64,000 nt of DNA from Halomonas sp. LR3S48 (lineage in GTDB: Bacteria > Pseudomonadota > Gammaproteobacteria > Pseudomonadales > Halomonadaceae), in NCBI RefSeq assembly GCF_025725665.1, contig NZ_CP107009.1:1488001-1552000 (forward strand), written 5' to 3'. Every line of letters begins with the position of its first letter. Positions within the stretch are counted from its first letter, which is position 1. Of this stretch, positions 19,265-28,634 are shown one piece after another. The position numbers and the translations under genes are program-made. A model generated the notes under the pieces. It did no database searches and had not been told where the DNA came from. It saw only the letters and a list, made by a program, of their open reading frames with translations.

Positions 19265-19995
19265 GCGGGGTAGGCATGGAAACATTGATTTTCGACTGCG
19301 ATGGCGTGCTGGTGGACAGCGAGGTCGTCGCCGAGGCGACGCTGCTGGAGCAGCTCGGCCTGCTGTTGCCGGACATCTCCGAGGATGTCGCCTTGCGCCA
19401 GGCACTGGGCATGACCACGGCGGCAATCCTCGACCGGCTTGAGCGGCAGAGTGCGCATCGGCTGCCGGCAGATGCGCTGGAGCGCATCGACAGCGCGATC
19501 GAGGCGCGGCTGGCCGAGGAGCTGCGCGCCGTCGAAGGCGTGGCGGAAACGCTGGGCCGGATCGAGTTGCCGCTGGCCATCGTCTCCAACAGCCGCCGCC
19601 GTCGGGTGCTGGCGTCGCTCGCCGTCACCGGGCTCGACGCCCGGCTGGGCGAGGTGCCGCTGTTCACGGCCGATGAGGTCGAACGACCCAAGCCGGCGCC
19701 CGACCTCTACCTGCTGGCGGCGCGCAGGATGGGCCGGGCGCCGGGAGACTGCCTGGTGGTCGAGGACAGCGTTTCCGGGGTGACGGCGGCGCATGCCGCG
19801 GGCATGACGGTGATCGGCTTCACCGGTGCCAGCCATATCGAGGACGGCCACGCCGAGCGGCTGCGCCAAGCGGGGGCGTGGCGGGTGCTGCCGGCCATGC
19901 ATGGCCTGGAGGCATTGATTCAACAATGGCACGAAGGTCGCGTTGTTAGCGCGAGTGCGGCCGCGAGCGAAACCAACGAGGAAAGTCCGAGATGA
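19261..19995 (+). CDS. HAD-superfamily sugar-phosphatase-like hydrolase
   Basis: A cytoplasmic HAD hydrolase of 244 residues, subfamily IA. Motif I is FDCDGVLVDS (nucleophile Asp near residue 12), motif II IVSNSRRRR, motif III Lys in ERPKPAPDLYLLAARRMG and motif IV VVEDSVSGV. The SNSRRRR and KPAPDLYL features are shared with sugar-phosphate phosphatases and beta-phosphoglucomutases. The ATG at 19261 overlaps the transporter stop; a second ATG at 19276 (METLIFD) would also fit. Its end overlaps the SDR start. Its job in polyol breakdown may be to dephosphorylate a misdirected sugar phosphate; this is inference. Confidence 0.85.
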
Positions 19996-20774
19996 AACTG
20001 CAAGACAAGGTGGCTGTCATCACCGGCGGCGCACGCGGCATCGGCCTGGCCATCGCCGAGCGCTATCTCGCCGAGGGGGCGCGGGTCGCCGTTGCCGATA
20101 TCGACGTGGCCGCGGTGGAGGAGGCGGTAGCGGGTTTGCGTCACCTGGGGGCCGACCGCGTCATGGGGGTGCGCCTCGACGTCTGCGATCGCGACTCGAT
20201 CGCGGCGATGATCCAGGCCGTGACGGAACACCTCGGCGCCATCGACATCCTGGTCAACAACGCGGCGGTTTTCGACATGGCACCGGTGCTCGAGGTCAGC
20301 GAAGGCAACTTCGATCGGCAGTTCGCCGTCAACACCAAGGGGCTGTTCTTTACCCTGCAGGCGGTAGCTCGGCACATGGTCACCCGTGGCGAAGGTGGGG
20401 CGATCATCAACATGGCCTCCCAGGCGGGACGTCGCGGCGAAGCGCTGGTGAGCACCTACTGCGCCACCAAGGCGGCGGTGATCAGCCTCACCCAATCGTG
20501 TGCGCTCGACCTGATCCGCTACGGCATTCGCGTCAACGGCATCGCCCCGGGCGTGGTCGACACGCCGATGTGGGACGAGGTCGATGCGCTGTTCGCCCGC
20601 TACGAGAACCGTCCGCTGGGCGAAAAGAAGCGCCTGGTGGGTGAGGCAGTGCCCTACGGGCGCATGGGCAGGCCGGAGGATCATGCCGGGGCGGCGGTGT
20701 TTCTTGCCTCGGATGATAGCGAATATGTCGTAGCCCAAACTCTAAATGTCGACGGTGGCAACTGGATGAGTTGA
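19992..20774 (+). CDS. Sorbitol-type short-chain dehydrogenase (SmoS-like)
   Basis: NAD-dependent SDR of 260 residues, expected to oxidise sorbitol (L-iditol/D-glucitol) to fructose. The cofactor motif is TGGARGIG (residues 11-18), NNAA marks the structural Asn region, and the catalytic Ser-Tyr-Lys are in NMASQAGRRGEAL and YCATK. The C-terminus ends NVDGGNWMS. VNTKGLFFTLQAVARHM and PGVVDTPMWDEVDALFA match sorbitol dehydrogenases of the Rhodobacter SmoS type. It overlaps the HAD gene by four bases and is followed four bases on by the kinase gene. Confidence 0.9.
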   Translation: MKLQDKVAVITGGARGIGLAIAERYLAEGARVAVADIDVAAVEEAVAGLRHLGADRVMGVRLDVCDRDSIAAMIQAVTEHLGAIDILVNNAAVFDMAPVLEVSEGNFDRQFAVNTKGLFFTLQAVARHMVTRGEGGAIINMASQAGRRGEALVSTYCATKAAVISLTQSCALDLIRYGIRVNGIAPGVVDTPMWDEVDALFARYENRPLGEKKRLVGEAVPYGRMGRPEDHAGAAVFLASDDSEYVVAQTLNVDGGNWMS

Positions 20775-20778
20775 AAAA

Positions 20779-21402
20779 ATGAACCCCAATATTCATGACA
20801 TGGCGGTGCGTTTATTGGAGGCCGCCGAGAACCGGCAACGCTTCATCGTCGCCCTGGCCGGGCCGCCGGGGGCGGGCAAGTCGTTCCTCTCCGAGTGGCT
20901 GTGCCGCGAGCTCAACGAGCGGCAGCCCGGCATCGCCGCGGTGGTGCCGATGGATGGCTACCACCTCGACAACGCCATCCTCGAGCCGCTGGGCCAACTG
21001 CCGATCAAGGGGGCGCCGGAGACCTTCGACCCCGATGGCTTGAAGCACGACCTGGAGCGCATTCGCCGTGCCGACAGAACCGTAGCGGTGCCGGTGTTCG
21101 ATCGCCCGCTGGACCTGGCCCGGGCCGGCGGGCGCCTGATTACCCTCGAGCATCGCCTGGTCATCGTCGAGGGAAACTACCTGCTGCTCGATCGCGACCC
21201 GTGGCGCGAACTGCACGCCCTGTTCGACATGACGCTGTTCCTCGAGGTGGCCGACGAGGTGCTCGAGGCGCGCCTGATCCAGCGCTGGCTGGGGATGGGC
21301 CAGGAGCAGCAGGGCGCCATCGACAAGGCGCGCCACAAGGACATGCTCAATGCCCGGCTGATCAAGCGCGAATCCGTCGCGCCGGACCTCTACTGGCGTT
21401 AG
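20779..21402 (+). CDS. P-loop kinase of the uridine kinase/FrcK-like group
   Basis: A 207-residue soluble kinase. The Walker A motif is GPPGAGKS (about 28-35), followed by PMDGYHLDN and the lid-like RRADRTVAVPVFDRPLDLAR, then VIVEGNYLLLDRDPW. This is the fold of uridine kinase and pantothenate kinase, close to the FrcK/YggC type found beside sugar transport genes. The substrate is unknown for that group; nucleoside, sugar or cofactor are all possible. It is embedded between the SDR and the mannitol-type dehydrogenase, which points to carbohydrate phosphorylation, perhaps of the fructose made by its neighbours. Confidence 0.8.
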   Translation: MNPNIHDMAVRLLEAAENRQRFIVALAGPPGAGKSFLSEWLCRELNERQPGIAAVVPMDGYHLDNAILEPLGQLPIKGAPETFDPDGLKHDLERIRRADRTVAVPVFDRPLDLARAGGRLITLEHRLVIVEGNYLLLDRDPWRELHALFDMTLFLEVADEVLEARLIQRWLGMGQEQQGAIDKARHKDMLNARLIKRESVAPDLYWR

Positions 21403-21469
21403 GCCGCGTCACGCTGCCGTTGCCATCCATCATTTTCGTTCATTGCCGCCCGCGGCAAGGAGTGCCCTC

Positions 21470-22963
21470 ATGCCTGCTCTCAGCAACGCCACGCTCACCC
21501 GCCTCGATCCACGTATCGCCGTGCCGCGCTACGACCGCCAGGCGCTGACGCCGGGCATCGTGCACATCGGCGTCGGTGGTTTTCATCGCGCCCACCAGGC
21601 CATGTATCTCGACGAACTGATGAACCGCGGTGAGGCGCTCGATTGGGGCATCGTTGGCGTCGGCGTGATGCCTGGCGACCGGCGCATGCAGGAAGCGCTG
21701 GCGGCGCAGGACCATCTCTATACGCTGGTGGTGAAGCATCCGAATGGCGAGCGCGAGCCGCGCGTGATCGGCGCCATGCTCGACTACCTGTTCGCCCCCG
21801 ATGACCCCGAGGCCGCCATCGAGCGCATGGCCGACCCCGCCATTCGCATCGTCTCGCTGACCGTCACCGAAGGAGGGTACAACTTCCATCCGGTGAGCGG
21901 CGAGTTCGACCTCGGCAACCCCGATGTGCGCCATGATCTCGACCACCCGCAGGTGCCGCGCTCTACCTTCGGCCTGGTGGTCGAGGCGTTGGCCCGGCGG
22001 CGTGAGCGCGGCCTGGCACCGTTCACGATCATGTCCTGCGACAACATCCAGGGCAACGGCGAGGTGGCCAGGCGCATGTTCACGGCCTTCGCCCGGGCAC
22101 GCGACCCTGCCCTGGGGCAGTGGCTCGAAACCGAGGTGGCCTTTCCCAATGCCATGGTCGACCGCATCACGCCGGTGTCCCAGCCGGCGGATATCGAGGA
22201 GCTGGCGCGTGAGTTCGGCGTCGAGGATGCCTGGCCGGTGGTGTGCGAGCCCTTTACGCAATGGGTACTGGAGGATCATTTCGTCAGCGGCAGGCCGTCC
22301 TTCGAGCAGGTTGGCGTGCAGGTGGTCGAGGATGTCGAACCCTACGAGCTGATGAAGCTGCGCCTGCTCAACGCCAGCCACCAGGCGCTGTGCTACTTCG
22401 GTTACCTGGCGGGTTATCGCTACGCCCACGAGGCGTGTCGGGACCCGCTGTTAGTCGACTTCCTGCTCGGCTACATGCGCCACGAAGGCAGCCCGACCCT
22501 GGCGCCGGTGCCGGGGGTGGATCTGGAGCAGTACCGCCTGACCCTGATCGAGCGCTTCGCCAATCCCGAGATCAAGGACACCCTGGCACGGCTGTGCGCC
22601 GAGAGCTCCGATCGCATTCCCAAGTGGCTGGTGCCCGTGATTCGCGAGCAGCTCGCGACAGGCGGTGAGATCCACCGCAGCGCGGCGGTGGTGGCGAGCT
22701 GGGCGCGTTACGCGGAGGGCATCGACGAACAGGGCCAGCCCATCGCGGTGGTCGACCGCCTCAAGGACGAACTGATGGCGCTGGCCGCTGCCAACCGTAC
22801 GCAGCCCACTGCCTTCATCGAAAACCGTGAGCTGTTCGGTGACCTGGCCGAGCACGAGCGTTTCCGCGAGGCCTATCTGGCCGCCTTGGAGAGCCTGCAC
22901 GAACGCGGCGCGCGCGCTACCCTTGAAACCCTGGTCGGGGAGCAAGCACAAGGAGCGGAGTAA
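21470..22963 (+). CDS. Mannitol/polyol 2-dehydrogenase (long-chain MDR type)
   Basis: NAD-dependent oxidation of mannitol to fructose and usually also D-arabitol to xylulose. The 497-residue product has GIVHIGVGGFHRAHQAMYLD near the N-terminus (cofactor domain), TVTEGGYNFHP, SCDNIQGNGEVARR and, in the C-terminal domain, the family catalytic region KLRLLNASHQALCYFGYLAGY with Lys and His. The ATG at 21470 is chosen over the upstream frame opening at 21443 because AAGGA lies nine bases before it. The stop overlaps the xylulokinase start (TAATG), which suggests that xylulose from arabitol is passed straight on. Confidence 0.93.
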   Translation: MPALSNATLTRLDPRIAVPRYDRQALTPGIVHIGVGGFHRAHQAMYLDELMNRGEALDWGIVGVGVMPGDRRMQEALAAQDHLYTLVVKHPNGEREPRVIGAMLDYLFAPDDPEAAIERMADPAIRIVSLTVTEGGYNFHPVSGEFDLGNPDVRHDLDHPQVPRSTFGLVVEALARRRERGLAPFTIMSCDNIQGNGEVARRMFTAFARARDPALGQWLETEVAFPNAMVDRITPVSQPADIEELAREFGVEDAWPVVCEPFTQWVLEDHFVSGRPSFEQVGVQVVEDVEPYELMKLRLLNASHQALCYFGYLAGYRYAHEACRDPLLVDFLLGYMRHEGSPTLAPVPGVDLEQYRLTLIERFANPEIKDTLARLCAESSDRIPKWLVPVIREQLATGGEIHRSAAVVASWARYAEGIDEQGQPIAVVDRLKDELMALAAANRTQPTAFIENRELFGDLAEHERFREAYLAALESLHERGARATLETLVGEQAQGAE

Positions 22964-24447
22964 TGTATATCGGGGTGGACTGTGGCACCCAGAGCACCAA
23001 GGTGGTGGTGGTCGACATCGACGGCGGGGCGATCCTCGGCGAGGCTAGCCGTCCGCATCGCCTGGTGGAAGGTGAGAACGGGCGTCGCGAGCAGCAGCCC
23101 GAGGAGTGGCTCGAGGCCTTTCGTGGAGCGTTCGAGGAGGCCGTGAGTCGGGCCGGCATCGAGCGTTGCGCGATCCGCGCCATTGGCGTGTCCGGCCAGC
23201 AGCACGGCATGGTGGCGCTGGATGCCAAGGGCCAGCCGGTGCATCCGGCCAAGCTGTGGTGCGATACCGAGACGGCGGCGCACAACGATGCGCTGGTCGA
23301 GCGCCTCGGCGGCCCGGCGGGTTGTCTTGAGCAGCTCGGGCTGGTGCTTCAGACCGGCTACACCGCGTCGAAGGTCGCCTGGCTGCGTGAGGTTCATCCC
23401 GACGTCTATCGGCGCATCGATGCCATCCTGCTGCCCCATGACTATCTCAACTTCTGGCTCACCGGCGAGAAGGTGGCGGAGGCGGGCGATGCGTCGGGTA
23501 CCGGCTACTTCGATACTCGCAGCCGGCAGTGGCGTCACGACGTCTTCGCCGAGATCGCCCCGGAGCTCGACCCCGAGCACGTGCTGCCGCGGTTGATCGA
23601 CTCCCGTGAACCTGCCGGAACGCTGCAGCCGGAAGTGGCCCGTGAGCTGGGGCTGGGTGAGGGCATCCTGGTCGCGAGTGGGGGTGGCGACAACATGCTC
23701 GGCGCCATCGGTACCGGCAACATCGTTCCCGGCATCGTCACCCTGAGCCTCGGCACCTCGGGTACCGTCTGTGCCTATTCGCCCGAGCCGGTGCGCGCCG
23801 AGAGCGACATGGTCGCCAACTTCTGCGCCAGCCACGGCGGCTGGCTACCGCTGATCTGTACCATGAACGTGACCTCGGCCAGCACCCTGGTGCGCGAGCT
23901 GTTCGACCTCGACCTGGCGGCCTTCGGTGAGCGCCTGGCCGCGGCCCCGATCGGCGCCGAGGGCGTGACGGTACTGCCGTTCTTCAATGGCGAGCGGGTG
24001 CCGGCACTGCCTCACGCCACTGCGAGCTTCCTGGGGCTCGACAGCCGCAACCTGACCCAGGCCAACCTGTGCCGGGCGGTGGTGGAGAGTGCCACCTTCG
24101 GCATGCGCTATGGCCTCGAGCTGCTCGGGCCGCTGGCCGCCGGGGCGAGCCAGATCCGCCTGGTCGGCGGCGGCGCGAGAAGCCCGGTCTGGCGCCAGAT
24201 GGTGGCCGATATCACTGGCACCCAGGTGATCTGCCCGCAGGTGACCGATGCCGCGGCGCTGGGTGCTGCGCTGCAGGCGGCCTGGTGTGAGCGCCGGGAA
24301 CTCTCGCTGGCCGCACTTTGCGAACGCCTGGTGCATCTCGACGAGGCTTCGCTGGCCGAGCCCGAAGCCACCAACGTGAAGGCCTACGAAGCGGTCTACA
24401 CGAGGTATCGCGAGGCGCTGGCCGCGCAGCATGACATTCCGGCCTGA
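22963..24447 (+). CDS. xylB: Xylulokinase
   Basis: FGGY-family kinase (494 residues) that phosphorylates D-xylulose to xylulose 5-phosphate. Both family signatures are visible: the N-terminal MYIGVDCGTQSTKVVVVD, and in the C-terminal half VESATFGMRYGLELL followed by IRLVGGGARSPVWRQMVADI. ISGQQHGMV-type sequence (VSGQQHGMVALD) and GDASGTGYFDTR are characteristic of XylB. It starts within the stop of the polyol dehydrogenase gene and is followed by transaldolase, so the operon routes arabitol and other polyols to the pentose phosphate pathway. Confidence 0.95.
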   Translation: MYIGVDCGTQSTKVVVVDIDGGAILGEASRPHRLVEGENGRREQQPEEWLEAFRGAFEEAVSRAGIERCAIRAIGVSGQQHGMVALDAKGQPVHPAKLWCDTETAAHNDALVERLGGPAGCLEQLGLVLQTGYTASKVAWLREVHPDVYRRIDAILLPHDYLNFWLTGEKVAEAGDASGTGYFDTRSRQWRHDVFAEIAPELDPEHVLPRLIDSREPAGTLQPEVARELGLGEGILVASGGGDNMLGAIGTGNIVPGIVTLSLGTSGTVCAYSPEPVRAESDMVANFCASHGGWLPLICTMNVTSASTLVRELFDLDLAAFGERLAAAPIGAEGVTVLPFFNGERVPALPHATASFLGLDSRNLTQANLCRAVVESATFGMRYGLELLGPLAAGASQIRLVGGGARSPVWRQMVADITGTQVICPQVTDAAALGAALQAAWCERRELSLAALCERLVHLDEASLAEPEATNVKAYEAVYTRYREALAAQHDIPA

Positions 24448-24486
24448 ACCCACTCCATCTTCAACTGCAGCCCACGGAGAAGCCCC

Positions 24487-25437
24487 ATGACGACTCGACT
24501 CGACAACCTTCGGCGCCATTCGCTGGTCGTCGCCGACACCGGCGATCTCGACGCCATCCGCCGCTACCGGCCGCAGGATGCCACCACCAATCCCTCGCTG
24601 TTGCTCAAGGCCTTCGATCTACCCGGCTACCAGGCGCTGATCGATGACGTGCTTGGCGCGGTCAAGGCCGAAGGTGGCGACTTGCCGACACGCGTCGAAC
24701 GCGCCGTGGATCGCCTGGCCGTGGCCAAGGGCGCGGAAATTGCCAAGCTGGTGCCGGGACGCGTATCCACCGAGGTGGCCGCCAAGCTCTCCTTCGATAC
24801 CGAGGCGAGCGTGCGCAAGGCCTTCGAGCTCATCGAACTGTACGAGCGCCGCGGCGTCGGCCGTGAGCGGGTGCTGGTCAAGCTGGCTTCCACCTGGGAG
24901 GGCATTCGTGCCGCCGAGCGGCTCGAGCGGGAGGGCATCAACTGCAACCTCACGCTGCTGTTCAGCGATGCCCAGGCCCAGGCCTGCTTCGATGCCGGCG
25001 TGTTCCTGATCTCTCCATTCGTGGGACGGGTTACCGACTGGTACAAGAAAGAGACCGGCAAGGAGTACGCCCCTGACGAGGACCCGGGTGTGCTGTTCGT
25101 GCGCAGCGTATGCGAGCGCGCCGGTCGTGGCGGCTTCGATACCGTGGTGATGGGGGCGAGCTTTCGCACGACGGGGCAGGTGCTGGCGCTGGCCGGCTGC
25201 CATCGGCTGACGATATCGCCGGCGCTGCTCGAGGAACTGGCGGGCGAGAAGGGCGAGGTCGAAAAGCGGGTCGTGTTCCCGTCTCCCGGTGAGCGCCCCG
25301 CACCGCTTACCGAACCCGCATTCCGCTGGCAGCACAATCAGGACGCCATGGCCAACGACAAGCTGGCCGAGGGTATCCGTCGCTTCGCTGAGGACCAGGA
25401 CCGGCTCGAACGGCGTATCGCAGAGCGGCTGGGCTGA
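24487..25437 (+). CDS. tal: Transaldolase
   Basis: Pentose-phosphate enzyme moving a dihydroxyacetone unit between sedoheptulose 7-phosphate and glyceraldehyde 3-phosphate. The 316-residue length is that of the TalB group. [12 protein letters not shown] lies at about 33-44, and the Schiff-base lysine is in [18 protein letters not shown] (about 127-144), followed by [10 protein letters not shown] and [12 protein letters not shown]. An AGGAG-like AAGCC-flanked site precedes the ATG after a 39-base gap to xylB. It is the last gene of the polyol operon; a second transaldolase for central metabolism may lie elsewhere. Confidence 0.95.
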   Translation: MTTRLDNLRRHSLVVADTGDLDAIRRYRPQDATTNPSLLLKAFDLPGYQALIDDVLGAVKAEGGDLPTRVERAVDRLAVAKGAEIAKLVPGRVSTEVAAKLSFDTEASVRKAFELIELYERRGVGRERVLVKLASTWEGIRAAERLEREGINCNLTLLFSDAQAQACFDAGVFLISPFVGRVTDWYKKETGKEYAPDEDPGVLFVRSVCERAGRGGFDTVVMGASFRTTGQVLALAGCHRLTISPALLEELAGEKGEVEKRVVFPSPGERPAPLTEPAFRWQHNQDAMANDKLAEGIRRFAEDQDRLERRIAERLG

Positions 25438-25446
25438 CGCACTGGC

Positions 25447-25758
25447 TTAGAAGGTTTCCAGCTTCCACACGTCGAAGGCCGGCTCCTCGTAGGGGTGGGC
25501 CGCCCGCAGCGCGGCGACGGCATCGCGGATGAGCCGGTCCTCGCAGACCAGCTCCACCTTCACCTCCTCCACCTTTTCCAGATCGCCAACCTGGCCGATA
25601 TGCGGGTTGGCGCCGTCCAGAGGACGAAACTGACCGGTGCCCCGGGTTTCGAAGCAGCATGCTTCGTAGTCGCCGATGCGCCCGGCCCCGCTGGCGAACA
25701 CGGCTTCCTTGACCGTTTCGGCATCCTCGAGCGGAACGTAGAAGGCAAGCTTGTACAT
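25447..25758 (-). CDS. NIF3/CutA-like small domain protein
   Basis: A 103-residue protein beginning [20 protein letters not shown], with [17 protein letters not shown] in the middle and [13 protein letters not shown] at the end. These match the extra ferredoxin-like (PII/CutA-like) domain found inside long NIF3 family proteins and as a free-standing protein in many bacteria (YqfO/NGG1p-interacting type). Its function is not known; metal binding has been discussed for the fold. The ATG at 25758 has a clear GGAGAGG site eight bases before it, so the longer frame that opens at 26445 is rejected. It converges with the transaldolase gene. Confidence 0.85.
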   Translation of the reverse strand: MYKLAFYVPLEDAETVKEAVFASGAGRIGDYEACCFETRGTGQFRPLDGANPHIGQVGDLEKVEEVKVELVCEDRLIRDAVAALRAAHPYEEPAFDVWKLETF

Positions 25759-25845
25759 CGTTTCCTCTCCTTGCAGTGCATGGCTTCTCCCCATGATACG
25801 TCGCCATGCATAGAAAAATACCTGTCGATGGGCGCAGAAAATACT

Positions 25846-25882
25846 TGTCCAGGATTTGTACAGGATATAGATTCTGTACAGG
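25846..25882 (+). promoter_or_regulatory. Direct-repeat cluster in the fasciclin promoter region
   Basis: TGTCCAGG (25846) and two copies of TGTACAGG (25857, 25875) lie in the same direction in the 177-bp spacer between divergent genes, 54-90 bases before the fasciclin start. A -10-like TATAGAT follows the second copy (25866). They could be regulator sites or alternative-sigma elements; the binder is unknown. Confidence 0.35.
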
Positions 25883-25935
25883 GTTTGGTCAATTCGACGC
25901 GAACCCTCATCGTTCACCCCATGAGGTACATACAG

Positions 25936-26442
25936 ATGAAAACGTTGCAACGAGTGGCCATCGGTTGGGTGGGAGCTGGCATGCTGGGTGTTGCCTTGAC
26001 GGGCGCCGTACAGGCCGATGACCATGGTGGCGCAAAGGATATCGTCGATACCGCCGTGGCGGCCGGCCAGTTCGAGACCTTGGCGGCTGCGCTGGAGGCG
26101 GCAGGTCTGGTGGAAACCCTCAAGGGCGAAGGGCCCTTCACGGTGTTTGCCCCCACCGATGACGCCTTTGCCAAGCTGCCCGAAGGTACCGTGGAGAGCC
26201 TGCTCGAGCCCGAAAACCGTGAGCAGCTCCAGGCAGTGCTGACCTACCACGTGGTGGCGGGCAAGGTGATGGCCGAAGACGCCATGGGGCTGGACAGCGC
26301 CACGACCGTCCAGGGGCAGGACCTCACCATCACCACCATGGACGGCAGCGTGATGATCGACGACGCCAGCGTGATCCAGGCCGATATCGAGGCCAGCAAC
26401 GGGGTGATTCACGTGATCGATAGCGTTCTGCTGCCGGAGTAA
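25936..26442 (+). CDS. Secreted fasciclin-domain protein
   Basis: A 168-residue exported protein: signal peptide 1-27 (ends AVQA) then one fasciclin (FAS1/beta-Ig-H3) domain. Typical elements are visible: [37 protein letters not shown] (the H1-type motif), [10 protein letters not shown] (YH motif) and the end [12 protein letters not shown]. Such proteins act in adhesion or at the cell surface; the role here is unknown. The ATG at 25936 follows GAGG by nine bases; an in-frame ATG at 25921 is also possible. A terminator follows at 26468. Confidence 0.9.
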   Translation: MKTLQRVAIGWVGAGMLGVALTGAVQADDHGGAKDIVDTAVAAGQFETLAAALEAAGLVETLKGEGPFTVFAPTDDAFAKLPEGTVESLLEPENREQLQAVLTYHVVAGKVMAEDAMGLDSATTVQGQDLTITTMDGSVMIDDASVIQADIEASNGVIHVIDSVLLPE

Positions 26443-26467
26443 CACCGATAGACATTACCGTCTCCAT

Positions 26468-26492
26468 AGCCACCTCTTCGGGGTGGCTTTTT
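26468..26492 (+). terminator. Rho-independent terminator after the fasciclin gene
   Basis: AGCCACC (26468-26474) pairs with GGTGGCT (26482-26488) around a seven-base loop, followed by a run of five T (26488-26492). Confidence 0.85.
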
Positions 26493-26574
26493 CATATCGG
26501 CTTTGGCATCGAGCGGGAGCGTGGCATGGTTTTCATGACAGCGTCATAGAGCATGAGCGGCCAAGGAGGAAACC

Positions 26575-27414
26575 ATGGATCGAGCACTCTCCGCACTGCT
26601 GGAAGCGCAGGGACTCTCACCCGTCGGGAGAATGCAGCCGCTCGGAGGCGGCGATATTGCAGCCGTCTACCGGTTGGAGACGTCCCAGGGGCCGGTCGTG
26701 GTCAAGCATGACGAGGCCGAGCGATTGACGGGCGAAGCGGATGGACTGCAGGCCTTGCGCCAGGCCGAGAGCTCGCTACGGGTGCCCAACGTCCTGGCAT
26801 TGGGCGACGGCTGGTTGGTCATGGAGGCGCTCGAGGCGGGTTCGCGCTCGCCACGCTCTGCCACGGCCCTGGGCGAGGGGCTTCGCCAGCTGCATTCACA
26901 TACCGCAGCCGAGCACGGCTGGCCGCGGGACAACGCCTGCGGACGCACGCCCCAGCCCAATGCGCCACTTGCCGACGGGCGAGTCTTCCAGCGTGAGCGG
27001 CGCCTGCTGCCGCTGGCCCGGGCCAGTCACGAGCGCGGACTGCTGGATAACCGGCTGCGTGGCCGCATCGAGGCGCTGGCGGAGGCCCTGGAAGAGTGGC
27101 TGCCCGACCTACCGGCAAGTCTGCTGCACGGCGACCTGTGGTCGGGCAACGTGCTGTATACCCCACAAGGCCCGGCGGTCATCGACCCGGCAGTGTATCG
27201 GCACTACCCCGAGGTCGACCTGGCCATGCTGACGCTGTTCGGCTCGCCCGGCGATGCTTTCTTCGAAGCCTACTGGGATGGCAATGCTCCGTACGACTGG
27301 CCGCGGCGCGAGGCGCTGTTCCAGCTCTATCCGCTGCTCAATCATCTGCTGCTTTTCGGTAGCAGTTATCGAAGTGGCGTCGAGCGAGCGATAGCCGCTA
27401 TCGAACAGCTCTGA
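26575..27414 (+). CDS. Fructosamine kinase family protein
   Basis: A 279-residue cytoplasmic kinase of the APH-like fold that phosphorylates ketosamines on glycated molecules so the sugar can be lost. The catalytic loop is LLHGDLWSGNVLY (about 181-193) with the metal-binding region VIDPAVYRHYPEVDLAM that follows, and GSPGDAFFEAYW near the C-terminus; all are family features. The N-terminal LGGGDIAAVYRL is the nucleotide-binding loop. AGGAGG lies directly before the ATG. No linked glycation genes are present, so this looks like a stand-alone repair gene. Confidence 0.9.
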   Translation: MDRALSALLEAQGLSPVGRMQPLGGGDIAAVYRLETSQGPVVVKHDEAERLTGEADGLQALRQAESSLRVPNVLALGDGWLVMEALEAGSRSPRSATALGEGLRQLHSHTAAEHGWPRDNACGRTPQPNAPLADGRVFQRERRLLPLARASHERGLLDNRLRGRIEALAEALEEWLPDLPASLLHGDLWSGNVLYTPQGPAVIDPAVYRHYPEVDLAMLTLFGSPGDAFFEAYWDGNAPYDWPRREALFQLYPLLNHLLLFGSSYRSGVERAIAAIEQL

Positions 27415-27428
27415 GGGGGCAATCATTC

Positions 27429-27490
27429 ATTCAAAAGTTCGTTTGAATACCCTTGCCCGCCCCAGATCAGCTACATACACTCAAGTATGT
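27429..27490 (+). promoter_or_regulatory. Two inverted repeats upstream of the LpxR-like gene
   Basis: ATTCAAA-N6-TTTGAAT (27429-27448) and ACATAC-N6-GTATGT (27473-27490) are both perfect. The second resembles half-sites of AcrR-type operators seen at 29062 and 35099. It ends 26 bases before the likely start at 27517. The proteins that bind are unknown. Confidence 0.4.
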
Positions 27491-27516
27491 TTGTTCACTC
27501 ATGGAAGAGAAACATC

Positions 27517-28509
27517 ATGCGCAGAGTCTTGGGCGGTATCGTCGCTGCAGGGATGGTTGGCTGGATATGGACTGCGCCGGCATGGGCGGACCCGGGCAGC
27601 GTGACGCTACAGTTAGACAACGACGGCATGGTCAGTCGGGACGACGACAACTACACGGCCGGAATGGAGCTCATCTGGACTCGCGCGGTGGCGCCGGATC
27701 ACTGGAGCCAGCGAATCGCCGGAGCACTGCCGCAAGGCTGGCTGGACCAGGTCGACGCGCTGAGCTACCACCTCAGCTACCGGATGTATACGCCGGTGGA
27801 GGTGGCGCGGCGCGACCTCATCGAAGACGACCGCCCCTATGCCGGCCTGGTGCTGGGTGGCCTGACCCTGTATGACCGGCAGCCGCTGCAAGGCGCCTGG
27901 CAGCGTGAAGAAGCGCTTCAGCTCGACATCGGTGTGGTGGGGCCGATCACGGCGGCCGACAGCGTCCAGCGCGAAGTGCATCGGTTCGTCAACGCTCAGC
28001 GGCCCCGCGGCTGGTCCCACCAGTTGGGCAACGAGCCTATCCTCAACGCCTCCTACCGCCGCCACTGGTGGCATCGCCAATCGCTGGGACGGCTGGAAAT
28101 GCAGCATGGTCCGGGGGTCTCGGCATCCCTCGGCAACCTCGTCGTCCAGGCCGGGACAGGCTACGGCTTGCGCCTCGGTCAAGGGTTGGACACCGCCATG
28201 GGCTGGCCCTCCCTGGGGGCGGAGCAGGGGGGCTACCGCCATGTCTCGACGTCGCCGGGCAGTGGCTGGCATGTCTTTGCCGCTCTACAGGGGCGTTACG
28301 TGGCGCATAACCTGCTGCTGGACGGCAATACCGTGCGCAACAGCCAATCGGTTGATCGCAGGGAATGGGTCGGTGACGCCGTGCTGGGAGTGGCGCTGAC
28401 CTGGAAGCAATGGGAAGTGAGTCTGGCACATGTCTGGCGCAGCAAGGAGTTCGAGGAACAGGAGAGCAGCACCGTGCATGGCGCGCTGTCGATGAGCTAT
28501 CGGTTCTGA
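27517..28509 (+). CDS. Outer-membrane lipid A deacylase-like protein (LpxR/DUF2219 family)
   Basis: A 330-residue exported beta-barrel of the LpxR family, which removes the 3'-acyloxyacyl group from lipid A in some gammaproteobacteria. From the ATG at 27517 the signal peptide ends AWA (residue 24). The family N-terminal motif is present as LDNDGMVSRDDDNYTAGMEL (about 33-52), as is the conserved DDRPYAGLVLGGLTLYD, and the protein ends YRF with C-terminal Phe typical of outer-membrane barrels. The frame starts earlier at 27487, but GGAAGAG before 27517 fits better. Activity on this organism's own lipid A is not proven. Confidence 0.82.
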   Translation: MRRVLGGIVAAGMVGWIWTAPAWADPGSVTLQLDNDGMVSRDDDNYTAGMELIWTRAVAPDHWSQRIAGALPQGWLDQVDALSYHLSYRMYTPVEVARRDLIEDDRPYAGLVLGGLTLYDRQPLQGAWQREEALQLDIGVVGPITAADSVQREVHRFVNAQRPRGWSHQLGNEPILNASYRRHWWHRQSLGRLEMQHGPGVSASLGNLVVQAGTGYGLRLGQGLDTAMGWPSLGAEQGGYRHVSTSPGSGWHVFAALQGRYVAHNLLLDGNTVRNSQSVDRREWVGDAVLGVALTWKQWEVSLAHVWRSKEFEEQESSTVHGALSMSYRF

Positions 28510-28634
28510 GCAGGACTGGCGAATGCGAGCTGCCCGCGACTTCGTCGCTAGTTCCAGTCGATGGCCGATCTATACTGGGAAACTTGGCCCCAGACGTGTC
28601 TGGTGTCGTGACGATCGGTGGGGAGGTCAAGGCG

